A DNA stretch of 11,563 nucleotides. Origin: Clostridia bacterium. GTDB taxonomy: Bacteria; Bacillota; Clostridia; UBA1381; UMGS1253. This document shows positions 1-6,270 of the stretch, piece after piece. Within the stretch, counting starts at the first letter, position 1. Every line of letters begins with the position of its first letter. Position numbers and translations under genes: made by a program. The stretch spans positions 1 through 11,563 of the forward strand of contig JAFQPV010000337.1 of assembly GCA_017411585.1 (NCBI GenBank), read 5' to 3'. A model generated the notes under the pieces. That model was not told the DNA's origin, ran no database searches, and saw only the letters and a program-made list of their open reading frames with translations.

Positions 1-348
1 CTGTTTTTCTTGCGCACACCAATCATCTCCATGTATAAAATCAGTACAGAAACCGCCAATTTGGCGAACGGATTTTTACTTGTACTGTGCGTTGCCGGTA
101 TGGGAATGTCCTATCAGATGCCCGTCAACTGCGGCATTGTCCGCGGCGGCGGAGATACCAAGTACATCCTGCGCCTTGACTTAATCAGCATTTGGGGCAT
201 TGTGCTTCCCCTATCCGCACTTGCCGCATTTGTATTTCACTGGCACCCGGTTGCCGTCATTGCGTGCTTAAATGCAGACCAAGTTTTCAAATGCTTACCG
301 GCTGTAATCAAGGTCAACCGCTTTAACTGGATTAAAAAGCTTACATAA
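1..348 (+). CDS. MATE family efflux transporter, C-terminal part (5' end outside window)
   Basis: The reading frame is open from the first base and ends with TAA at 346-348, so this is the last 115 residues of a gene that begins upstream of the window. The text includes a segment like FLRTPIISMY followed by NGFLLVLC, a run through YQMPVNCGIVRGGGDTKY and a final pair of hydrophobic segments. The GIVRGGGDTKY loop between helices is typical of the C-terminal half of MATE (multidrug and toxic compound extrusion) proteins, which export cationic compounds or other small molecules across the cytoplasmic membrane with Na+ or H+ exchange. The substrate cannot be told. The gene ends at a terminator shared with the opposing hydrolase gene. 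The TTG at position 10 is an internal leucine codon and not a start. Confidence 0.85.
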   Translation: MFFLRTPIISMYKISTETANLANGFLLVLCVAGMGMSYQMPVNCGIVRGGGDTKYILRLDLISIWGIVLPLSALAAFVFHWHPVAVIACLNADQVFKCLPAVIKVNRFNWIKKLT

Positions 349-351
349 ACG

Positions 352-383
352 AAAAGCTCGGAACTGGAATGTTCCGATCTTTT
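352..383. terminator. Bidirectional terminator between MATE gene and cysteine hydrolase
   Basis: CGGAAC (359-364) pairs with GTTCCG (371-376) around a six-base loop. The stem extends through flanking A and T runs with a single mismatch. The plus strand ends in CTTTTTT and the minus strand in CTTTTC, so it can stop both convergent genes. Confidence 0.85.
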
Positions 384-384
384 T

Positions 385-915
385 TCATATAATTCTGAAA
401 TGCATATTGCGCATCAAGTCAATTGCTTTTTCGTGCAGCGCATCCACATTAGACGCACACAGCTTCGACAAAATTTTAATATCTGCATTTTTAAAATGGC
501 TCTGCAAAACCACCGCATTGCTGATAACACAAAGATTGGTAACCACACCGCAGATTTCAATTTCATCCACAGTGCCGCAAACCTCTTTAATCAAAATCGG
601 CAAATCCTTTGCGCCAAAGGTGGATTTCGCAACAGCATGTACATGCGGCGTATTTAAAAAATCTGCCGCTCTGCCGTAAAGCTTTGCCCCTTCACTTCCA
701 CGCAGACAATGAGGCACCGGCAAATTCTTGCCTTCGCGAGACTGCAGATACTTATCATCGTGCATATCCAGTGTGAAAAAGATTTCATAGCCGTCTCGCA
801 GACGCTCCGCAATATGGTTACACAGCGGCTCCTCCAATAAAAGTGCCTTATGAAAGCCTAGCTTTCCGTTCACGAAATCATTTTGATAATCTACAACGAC
901 CAATACCTTTTTCAT
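385..915 (-). CDS. Cysteine hydrolase of the isochorismatase/nicotinamidase family
   Basis: This 176-residue cytoplasmic protein has the family's fold signature. The predicted triad is Asp9 (in VVDYQNDF), Lys97 (in AVAKSTFGA) and Cys129 (in GVVTNLCVISNA). The metal-binding set seen in nicotinamidases is also present: Asp50 and His52 in LDMHDD, and His69 in VPHC. That metal site is absent from isochorismatases, so nicotinamidase (nicotinamide to nicotinate plus ammonia, NAD salvage) or a related amidase is the best guess; the exact substrate is inferred. I chose ATG at 915 because GAGGTG lies six bases upstream (922-927). The in-frame GTG at 924 would overlap that ribosome binding site. The gene is monocistronic, between the promoter at 934-962 and the terminator at 352-383. 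Confidence 0.85.
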   Translation of the reverse strand: MKKVLVVVDYQNDFVNGKLGFHKALLLEEPLCNHIAERLRDGYEIFFTLDMHDDKYLQSREGKNLPVPHCLRGSEGAKLYGRAADFLNTPHVHAVAKSTFGAKDLPILIKEVCGTVDEIEICGVVTNLCVISNAVVLQSHFKNADIKILSKLCASNVDALHEKAIDLMRNMHFRII

Positions 916-933
916 CCCACTCACCTCAAATCT

Positions 934-962
934 ATTTTACAGGATTTTCGCTTTTTTGTCAA
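934..962 (-). promoter_or_regulatory. Sigma-A-type promoter of the cysteine hydrolase gene
   Basis: On the minus strand a perfect -35 TTGACA (962-957) and a -10 TAAAAT (939-934) are separated by 17 bp. The expected transcript start near 927 leaves a leader of only about 12 bases, with the Shine-Dalgarno GAGGTG at its very 5' end. The -35 overlaps the stop codon that ends the MATE remnant. Confidence 0.75.
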
Positions 963-1092
963 TCAGCGACTGCATTCTCGCACTGTCCGACGATTGCCGG
1001 CACACCCATACCGACCAATATAGTTAAAAACTGTTCAAGAATCAGTGGAAAATAATTGCAAGAATCTGCTTTTTAGTATAACGGAATCGCAC
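959..1092 (-). pseudogene. Decayed N-terminal fragment of a MATE transporter gene
   Basis: Read on the minus strand, the sequence from 1092 encodes VRFRYTKKQILAIIF. After a one-base shift at the T run 1052-1049 it continues PLILEQFLTILVGM and then a less recognisable VPAIVGQCENAVAD up to TGA at 961-959. The combined string matches the usual start of clostridial MATE proteins, where a basic YTKKQ segment leads into the first helix and an ILEQxLxxLVGM motif. Restoring one T near 1050 would join the two frames. The rest of the gene is missing, no clear ribosome binding site precedes the GTG at 1092, and the region after LVGM seems internally deleted. It is therefore best read as a gene remnant. 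The match is by recognition of the motif only; no alignment was run. Confidence 0.65.
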
Positions 1093-1138
1093 TTTTTTGC
1101 CGTAATATATCAAAATTTTGTCAAATCACGCAATTTGC

Positions 1139-1167
1139 TTGACTTTGGTTTTTCTGTGTACTAAAAT
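1139..1167 (+). promoter_or_regulatory. Promoter of the Gfo/Idh/MocA oxidoreductase gene
   Basis: TTGACT (1139-1144) and TAAAAT (1162-1167) are separated by 17 bp. The start codon lies 42 bp downstream behind the ribosome binding site AAAGGTG (1195-1201). Confidence 0.75.
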
Positions 1168-1208
1168 GGCACTGTAAAATGTTATCTTGAAAAGAAAGGT
1201 GATTTACT

Positions 1209-2255
1209 ATGAAACACAAGTTATGTGTAGTCGGCTTTGGCGGCATGGGCGGTTGGCATGTAAACCACGCACTCAAAAGTGATGTTGTTGAGTTGGCCGG
1301 CATTGTAGATATTGATGAAGCAAAGCGCAAAAAGGCGCGCGATATGGGCATTCGTGTTTATGAAACACTGGCAGATGCGCTTGCCGATGAAAGCATCGAA
1401 ATTATCACCATTGCAACACCGAACGACGTGCATGAAGAAATCGCAATCGCTGCAATGGAAGCAGGCAAAAACGTCATTTCCGAAAAACCGGTAACACTTT
1501 CCTGCGCATCGCTTCTTCGTATGATTGATGCATCCAACAGAACGGGCAAGCTCTTTACCGTACATCAGAACAGACGTTGGGACGTTGACTATCTTGCCGT
1601 TAAGCAGCTTAAAGAAAGCGGCGAGCTCGGCAAGCTGTTAACTGTTGAATCCAGAATTCACGGCTCACGCGGTATTCCGAGCGACTGGCGCGGTATCAAA
1701 CGCTTCGGCGGCGGTATGCTCTACGACTGGGGTATTCACTTAATCGACCAGATTATGCAGATTTTCACCCAAAAGACAAGCAGCGTATACTGCACATTTG
1801 ATCACATCACAAACAATGAGGTTGATGACGGATTTAAGCTGACCATCACCTTCGAAGACGGTGCAACTGCATACGTTGAGGTTGGTACATACAACTTTGT
1901 TGCGATGCCACGCTTCTATGTGCGTGCAAAGAACGGCAGTGCCATCATCACCGACTGGACAAAGAACTGCGAAGTTGTGAAGTGCAAGGCTTGGCACGAA
2001 AGCGATGTTGTACCGGTACAGACCGCTGCAGGTCTTACAAAGACTATGGCACCGCGTGACGAAATCACAACCGACACATACAAATTAGACATTCCGAAGT
2101 CTGACGTGCACGATTACTACAGAAACATCTGCGCTACGCTCGAGGGCAAGGCAGAGCAGATTGTGAAGCACGATGAAATGCTGCGCGTGCTGCGCGTTAT
2201 CGAAGCAGCATTCAAATCCGTTGAGACCGGCAATGTGGTAAAGTGTGAACTGTAA
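1209..2255 (+). CDS. Gfo/Idh/MocA family NAD(P)-dependent oxidoreductase
   Basis: A 348-residue cytoplasmic dehydrogenase of usual family length. The N-terminal Rossmann domain (about residues 1-120) starts with the dinucleotide-binding loop GFGGMGGWH (9-17). It carries the acidic end of strand 2 in IVDIDEAKR and the family's Glu-Lys-Pro motif (SEKPVTL, Lys93), which contacts cofactor and substrate. The C-terminal alpha/beta domain has the DWGIHLID motif (173-180), with His177 as the likely catalytic residue. Members oxidise or reduce sugars, inositols and their derivatives; the substrate cannot be fixed from sequence. The start is supported by AAAGGTG seven bases upstream. The gene stands alone between its own promoter and a strong terminator, so the neighbourhood gives no substrate hint. 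A dihydrodiol- or glucose-fructose-oxidoreductase-like activity is equally possible. Confidence 0.9.
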   Translation: MKHKLCVVGFGGMGGWHVNHALKSDVVELAGIVDIDEAKRKKARDMGIRVYETLADALADESIEIITIATPNDVHEEIAIAAMEAGKNVISEKPVTLSCASLLRMIDASNRTGKLFTVHQNRRWDVDYLAVKQLKESGELGKLLTVESRIHGSRGIPSDWRGIKRFGGGMLYDWGIHLIDQIMQIFTQKTSSVYCTFDHITNNEVDDGFKLTITFEDGATAYVEVGTYNFVAMPRFYVRAKNGSAIITDWTKNCEVVKCKAWHESDVVPVQTAAGLTKTMAPRDEITTDTYKLDIPKSDVHDYYRNICATLEGKAEQIVKHDEMLRVLRVIEAAFKSVETGNVVKCEL

Positions 2256-2263
2256 TTTTCTCA

Positions 2264-2302
2264 AAAAAATCTGCTTGATATAAAATATCAAGCAGATTTT
2301 TT
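2264..2302. terminator. Perfect-stem bidirectional terminator
   Basis: An 18-bp perfect inverted repeat with a three-base AAA loop (2282-2284) consists of a TCTGCTTGATAT core flanked by A6 on one side and T6 on the other. It has a T-tail in both directions and lies between the convergent oxidoreductase and MBL-GDPD genes. Confidence 0.95.
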
Positions 2303-2361
2303 ATGCACTTTTTTCGGTAAATTACCGTCTAAAACCGATTTCTCCCTAATTGAAGGCGCCC

Positions 2362-3813
2362 TTAGACATCCGTTTTTTGTGTGTCAATATATGCAATTAA
2401 TTTATCCGGAAAGTTCACCGTACAGCCGTCAGTCAATGCATCATATACCTGCTGCATTAAGGCTTCGTCTGCTGCGCCCCAAGCGCGCACGTTAAAGCCA
2501 ATTTGGTGCCACTTTGCAACCTTCTCCGCCGTCACATTAGCTGCCTTCGGGCAAAGCTCCTCAATACCGAGTGCACGCAGCTGCTGCACTTCCTCGTCCG
2601 TAAAATCACCCTTCAGATAGCCCGTTCGCAGAATCGGTGCATACGCGCGCACCGCATTAAGACAATCCAATTGGAACGATGTAATCATCACCTTTGCGCC
2701 CAAGTCATATTTCAAAATCATATCCGCAACTTCTTTTTCAAAGCCCGGCTGCTTGATTTCAATCGCCAAGGTCAAATCGCGCCAGCCAAATGCCTGCAAA
2801 AAGGTGTCCAGCGTTACAATTCTATCTTCTAAATCGCCCTTCTTTACGCAAAATGCCAACAACTCTTCATAAGTATAATCCGCAATACTGCCTGCCTCAC
2901 CCGTCACGCGTTCCAGCGTGTCGTCGTGGAAAAGCACCAAAACGCCGTCCTTAGTTTTTTGCACGTCCGTTTCAATACCGTTTGCACCCATATACAAGCC
3001 GAGGTGGAATGCCAACATCGTGTTTTCCGGCGCATATTCACTTGCACCACGATGTGCATACGTCACAAAATGTGTGCGACTTTCATTTAAAATTACCTTG
3101 TCCATACTCTCGCGGCAGCTTTCCAAAAACAACGGCCACTCCGTCGGGTCAATAAACGGATTCTTATCCGTTTTGCCGATTAAAGCCACCTTTTCCTGCG
3201 TATGGTTCTGTCCTGCGTGATTGCCGACAAAAATGTCCACATGCTCCTGCTTTAAGCGCTCAATGGATTCATAGAACTGTCCACGCAAAAGATACGAACG
3301 GCAATGTGTGTAGCGGCGGCGGTAATAATCCTTCTTGAGCCGATTTGCACTCGCACCGCCGAATGTGCCGACACGGTAGGTTTTTCCGTCTTCTTCTATA
3401 TTAAAAAACAGCGAATATGTACCCTCGGTGTGTCCCGGTGTAAACAAGCATAAAATCTCTGTCTCACCGATTTTGATGACACCGCCGTCCGTATAATACA
3501 CATCCGGCGTAAAGCCCTTGATATACTTTACATCCTCTTTTGCAAGATACGTTTTTGCCCCGGTCAGCTTTACCAGCTCTGCAGTCGCGTCCGTATGGTC
3601 GCCGTGCCCGTGCGAATGCAGGATGTGCTTTACATCCATTATATCAAAGCCGAGCATTGCAATGCCCTCTTTGATGTTCTCTATATTATAATCATAACCC
3701 GTATCTATCAGCACAAGCCCTTCACTCGTCACCAACAGGTGTGACAATGCCTTTCTCGTACCAATAAAATACAAATTCCCCGCCAGTTTAAAAGGTGCAA
3801 TATCCGAAATCAT
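2362..3813 (-). CDS. Two-domain hydrolase: metallo-beta-lactamase fold joined to glycerophosphodiester phosphodiesterase
   Basis: A 483-residue protein without signal peptide or membrane segment. Residues 1 to about 240 form an MBL-fold domain with HSHGHGDH (His68, His70, Asp72, His73), His128 in TPGHTEG and His199 in VGNHAGQN. These six ligands, without the bridging Asp of many MBL hydrolases, follow the order of the B3-type di-zinc site. Residues about 250-478 form a complete GDPD barrel: HRGA (254-257), APENT (261-265), ETD (281-283), HDD (296-298), AIEIK (350-354) and a C-terminal GCTVNFPDKL. GDPDs split glycerophosphodiesters into glycerol 3-phosphate and an alcohol. What the MBL half cleaves is unknown; lactamase activity is not implied. 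Both halves look full length, in one uninterrupted frame. GGAGGT (3824-3819) precedes the ATG by five bases. azlD ends 45 bp upstream with no terminator between, so co-transcription with azlCD is likely. Confidence 0.9.
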   Translation of the reverse strand: MISDIAPFKLAGNLYFIGTRKALSHLLVTSEGLVLIDTGYDYNIENIKEGIAMLGFDIMDVKHILHSHGHGDHTDATAELVKLTGAKTYLAKEDVKYIKGFTPDVYYTDGGVIKIGETEILCLFTPGHTEGTYSLFFNIEEDGKTYRVGTFGGASANRLKKDYYRRRYTHCRSYLLRGQFYESIERLKQEHVDIFVGNHAGQNHTQEKVALIGKTDKNPFIDPTEWPLFLESCRESMDKVILNESRTHFVTYAHRGASEYAPENTMLAFHLGLYMGANGIETDVQKTKDGVLVLFHDDTLERVTGEAGSIADYTYEELLAFCVKKGDLEDRIVTLDTFLQAFGWRDLTLAIEIKQPGFEKEVADMILKYDLGAKVMITSFQLDCLNAVRAYAPILRTGYLKGDFTDEEVQQLRALGIEELCPKAANVTAEKVAKWHQIGFNVRAWGAADEALMQQVYDALTDGCTVNFPDKLIAYIDTQKTDV

Positions 3814-3858
3814 AATTTACCTCCATTTTTTCCTATATAAATTGCTGTATCATTTTTA

Positions 3859-4161
3859 TCATACAACAAATCCGACCAAGTATGCCACCAAACACGAAAT
3901 CGCCGCAACCGGCAAAAGGGACAACCCCTTATATGCCAGCACAAACGCGGCGATAAAGCCCGCCAGCGCCGTGTAAAAATTGCCCGTTGCATAAAAGATA
4001 TACGGCACAGTCATTGCGCCAAGCACTGCGTACGGTACGTAGTAGAGGAAGTCGCGGATAAACCGACTTTTGATGCGAAACCGAAACGCCGCAAATGGAA
4101 TCATTCGAATCAAATACGTCGTGATTGCCATCACCAAAAGCAAAACCCAATAGTTATGCAT
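3859..4161 (-). CDS. azlD: AzlD family branched-chain amino acid transport protein
   Basis: This 100-residue protein has about three to four hydrophobic segments and the family hallmarks TTYLIRMIPF (14-23) and FLYYVPYAVLGAMT (38-51). AzlD is the small partner of AzlC in exporters of branched-chain amino acids and analogues such as azaleucine. I chose ATG 4161 because AGGAGG (4176-4171) is nine bases upstream. The alternative in-frame ATG at 4170 abuts that ribosome binding site directly. With this start it overlaps the end of azlC by eight bases (ATGCATAA), which suggests translational coupling and equal amounts of the two subunits. The MBL-GDPD gene follows 45 bp downstream. Confidence 0.9.
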   Translation of the reverse strand: MHNYWVLLLVMAITTYLIRMIPFAAFRFRIKSRFIRDFLYYVPYAVLGAMTVPYIFYATGNFYTALAGFIAAFVLAYKGLSLLPVAAISCLVAYLVGFVV

Positions 4162-4864
4162 CCGCCTCATCCTCCTTTCGCGGCATCAGATACGCCATCA
4201 ATGCCGAAGCAATTACCGCACAGAGGATAATCGCAAAGCCCTGCGAAATATGTACTTTCAAAAACGGTACGTAATATAAAATACAGCTTAATGCAACCGA
4301 AATCAACACCGCATACAAAACGCCGCGGTTTTCCTTCGCCGGTGGTACAACAATAGCAACAAACATCGCATAAATAGCGAGACCGAGCGCGCTGCAAAGC
4401 GCCGCCGGCAGAATTTGCCCTGCATATGCACCAAGCGCTGTACCAAGCGTCCACCCCAGAATCGGCAATGCGATCAACCCGTACATATACGCCGGCGTAA
4501 TTGTCTCCTCCTCCGAAGCCGCCATAACAAACACCTCGTCCGTAATGCCGAAGGCACAAAGCAATCTATGCAAAAAGGTGAATTTGCCGCTCAGCTTTTG
4601 CGTCAGGGCAATACCCATTAAAGAATAACGCAAATTAATCACCAGCTGTGTCAGCATCATCTCAATTGCCGTGCCAGCTGCCGCCATCACGGCAACACCT
4701 GCCTGCTGTCCTGCGGAGGTCACATTCATAAGTGAAATCAGTACCGCCTGCCATGGCGAAAGTCCCGCGCCTACCGCGGAAATACCAAACCCGAAGGATA
4801 CCGACAAATATCCGAGCGCAATCGGCAAGCCGCGCTTTAATCCATATGTAAACTTCATTTTCAT
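4154..4864 (-). CDS. azlC: AzlC family branched-chain amino acid permease
   Basis: A 236-residue membrane protein of normal family length, the large subunit of the AzlCD exporter. It shows the conserved MNVTSAGQQAG segment (46-56), INLRYSLMG (76-84) and the FGITDEVFV motif (105-113). Several further hydrophobic helices follow to the Lys/Glu/Asp-rich C-terminus. AzlCD complexes carry branched-chain amino acids out of the cell; the substrate here is assumed from the family. GAAGGT (4876-4871) stands six bases before ATG 4864, a better fit than the second in-frame ATG at 4858. It is the first gene of the minus-strand unit behind the promoter at 4891-4919. Confidence 0.92.
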   Translation of the reverse strand: MKMKFTYGLKRGLPIALGYLSVSFGFGISAVGAGLSPWQAVLISLMNVTSAGQQAGVAVMAAAGTAIEMMLTQLVINLRYSLMGIALTQKLSGKFTFLHRLLCAFGITDEVFVMAASEEETITPAYMYGLIALPILGWTLGTALGAYAGQILPAALCSALGLAIYAMFVAIVVPPAKENRGVLYAVLISVALSCILYYVPFLKVHISQGFAIILCAVIASALMAYLMPRKEDEADA

Positions 4865-4890
4865 CGCACAACCTTCTTTCCCGCCTCAAT

Positions 4891-4919
4891 ATTATACAAG
4901 AAAACTGTTCTTTTTTCAA
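4891..4919 (-). promoter_or_regulatory. Promoter of the azlC-azlD-MBL/GDPD unit
   Basis: On the minus strand -35 TTGAAA (4919-4914) and a consensus -10 TATAAT (4896-4891) are separated by exactly 17 bp. The predicted leader before azlC is about 20 bases, too short for a riboswitch or attenuator. Any control therefore probably acts at the promoter. Confidence 0.85.
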
Positions 4920-4945
4920 TATATAAGCAGGAATATTTCTTTAAA

Positions 4946-4973
4946 AACCACTGCTTTTCTTTAAACAGCGGTT
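4946..4973. repeat. Imperfect inverted repeat between the divergent azlC and DMT promoters
   Basis: AACCACTG (4946-4953) faces CAGCGGTT (4966-4973) across 12 bases, with seven of eight positions pairing. It lies 27 bp upstream of the azlC -35 and could be an operator; its role is not shown by the sequence. Confidence 0.35.
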
Positions 4974-5032
4974 AACATTTGCGCTATACTTATTTACATT
5001 ATTATAATTATTTATATTATTACGATGTTGCC

Positions 5033-5071
5033 GTTTGATTGCCCGTTGGTTGACGGTTGATTGCCGCTTGG
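5033..5071 (+). repeat. Direct repeats upstream of the DMT transporter promoter
   Basis: TTGATTGCC occurs at 5035-5043 and 5057-5065, a period of 22 bp or about two helix turns. The wider 17-base units starting at 5033 and 5055 match at 14 positions. GTTGCC also flanks the pair at 5027-5032 and 5073-5078. The array ends at the -35 element, a position typical of activator sites. Confidence 0.5.
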
Positions 5072-5073
5072 GG

Positions 5074-5102
5074 TTGCCATTTCAAAAAAACTGTGATAAA
5101 AT
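5074..5102 (+). promoter_or_regulatory. Promoter of the DMT transporter gene
   Basis: TTGCCA (5074-5079) and TAAAAT (5097-5102) have a 17-bp spacer. The -35 is a weaker match, consistent with a need for an activator bound at the direct repeats just upstream. The ribosome binding site AAGGAGA follows at 5119-5125. Confidence 0.65.
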
Positions 5103-5133
5103 AGGCGGGAATATACATAAGGAGACGAATATA

Positions 5134-6078
5134 ATGGAAAAGAAAAAAAACATTCTAACGAAGCCCTGGCTTGTGGCAATTCTTGCAATGTTTTGCTGCG
5201 CGCTATGGGGCAGCGCAACACCGTTTATTAAAATCGGTTACGAACTGGCAATGCCGGGCAGAGATGCGATGCCGACCTTCGAGAAAATCGTGTCGACTAT
5301 CTTGTTTGCCGGTGTACGCTTCACGCTTGCAGGCATCCTGACCGTGCTGATCTACAGCATCGGCAGAAAGAAGTTTTTACTGCCGCAGAAGCACAACTGG
5401 GATAAGGTTCTGAAAATCAGCGCATTCCAGACCGTTCTGCAGTACTTTTTCTTCTACATCGGGCTTTCGTACACGACCGGTGTAAAAGGCACGGTAATCA
5501 CCGGCGGCTGCAACGTGTTTTTCTCAATTTTAATTGCAAGCCTGCTTTTCCGCCAAGAAAAATTAACGTTTAAGAAGATTTTTGCCTGCCTGATTGGCTT
5601 TGCCGGCGTCATCTTAATTAACTTAAAGGGTCTCGAATTAAACTTCAACTTCTTTGGCGATGGCTTTGCATTGATTTCTTCTATCTGCTATGCGATGTCT
5701 TCCTCACTTGTTAAGATTTACTCCAAAGATGAAGACCCGGTTATCTTAAGCGGTTGGCAATTTATTATCGGCGGTGCCGTGATGGTAATTGTGGCGCTCT
5801 TGCTCGGTGGTCACATTGACCTTAGCAGCATCAAGGCAATCGGCGTACTTCTCTACTTATCCGCACTTTCCGCTGTTGCTTACTCTCTGTGGGGTGTACT
5901 TTTAAAGCACAATCCGGTATCGAAGGTTTCTATTTACAGCTTTATGACACCTGTCTTCGGCGTTCTGTTGTCCGTGCTTCTTCTCTCCGAGCCAAGCAGC
6001 GCAACACCGATTCAGCTGATTATAACACTTGTGTTAATATGCACCGGTATTTTAATTGTAAACTATAAAAAGGATTGA
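5134..6078 (+). CDS. DMT superfamily (EamA-type) transporter
   Basis: A 314-residue integral membrane protein with two EamA repeats (about residues 15-164 and 175-311), giving ten predicted helices. Each half shows the family pattern: CALWGSATPFIKIG in helix 1, YTTGVKGTVITG and LLFRQEKLTFKK in repeat one, AYSLWGVLLKHNPV and MTPVFGVLLSVLLLSEP in repeat two. Drug/metabolite transporters of this type mostly export amino acids, metabolites or drugs; the substrate is unknown. I chose ATG 5134 because AAGGAGA sits eight bases upstream and the promoter lies just before it. Starting at the upstream TTG at 5035 would place the promoter inside the gene. It stands alone, divergent from azlC, and its mRNA ends at the hairpin at 6224-6253. 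Confidence 0.9.
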   Translation: MEKKKNILTKPWLVAILAMFCCALWGSATPFIKIGYELAMPGRDAMPTFEKIVSTILFAGVRFTLAGILTVLIYSIGRKKFLLPQKHNWDKVLKISAFQTVLQYFFFYIGLSYTTGVKGTVITGGCNVFFSILIASLLFRQEKLTFKKIFACLIGFAGVILINLKGLELNFNFFGDGFALISSICYAMSSSLVKIYSKDEDPVILSGWQFIIGGAVMVIVALLLGGHIDLSSIKAIGVLLYLSALSAVAYSLWGVLLKHNPVSKVSIYSFMTPVFGVLLSVLLLSEPSSATPIQLIITLVLICTGILIVNYKKD

Positions 6079-6220
6079 TAAACTTTAATTGCAAAAGTGG
6101 CGCTTTAAAGATCGTGCATCTTAGGTCAATGATTCATCATTGCTGCCAGTCAAAGCACCTATGCGCAATGCGGGTAAATCCAGCGCCCTACGATTTTCAT
6201 TCAATCCCGTTCCACTACAC
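6079..6220. other. Unexplained 142-bp spacer between convergent genes
   Basis: No convincing gene is seen on either strand. The stretch holds a 7-bp perfect hairpin (CAATGAT 6127-6133 with ATCATTG 6136-6142), a smaller AAGAT/ATCTT hairpin just before it, and long-range pairs GGCGCT/AGCGCC and AGTGG/CCACT that would close the whole segment. It may be a structured 3' untranslated region, a short intergenic repeat or decayed coding sequence. Confidence 0.3.
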
Positions 6221-6223
6221 AAA

Positions 6224-6253
6224 AAAAGACGATGCCGATAAGCATCGTCTTTT
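6224..6253. terminator. Bidirectional terminator between DMT transporter and sugar permease genes
   Basis: GACGATGC (6228-6235) pairs perfectly with GCATCGTC (6242-6249) around the loop CGATAA. The stem continues into four A-T pairs. The minus strand runs on into T7 and the plus strand into TTTTAATTT. Confidence 0.92.
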
Positions 6254-6270
6254 AATTTGTGATTTAATAA

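Noticed and set aside
1122..1137. CAAAT/ATTTG inverted repeat just upstream of the oxidoreductase promoter
   Set aside because: Only five AT-rich base pairs with a six-base gap, easily expected by chance.
2315..2327. CGGTAA-A-TTACCG palindrome after the main terminator
   Set aside because: The short stem has no suitable T-run for the minus-strand gene, and a perfect terminator is already present next to it.
5035..5133. Possible N-terminal extension of the DMT transporter from a TTG codon
   Set aside because: The promoter and the AAGGAGA ribosome binding site lie inside this stretch, so the ATG at 5134 is the better start.
6095..6216. tRNA-like arms (AGTGG/CCACT ends and a TTCATTC loop)
   Set aside because: No cloverleaf with an anticodon arm can be drawn, and the T-loop lacks its invariant A.
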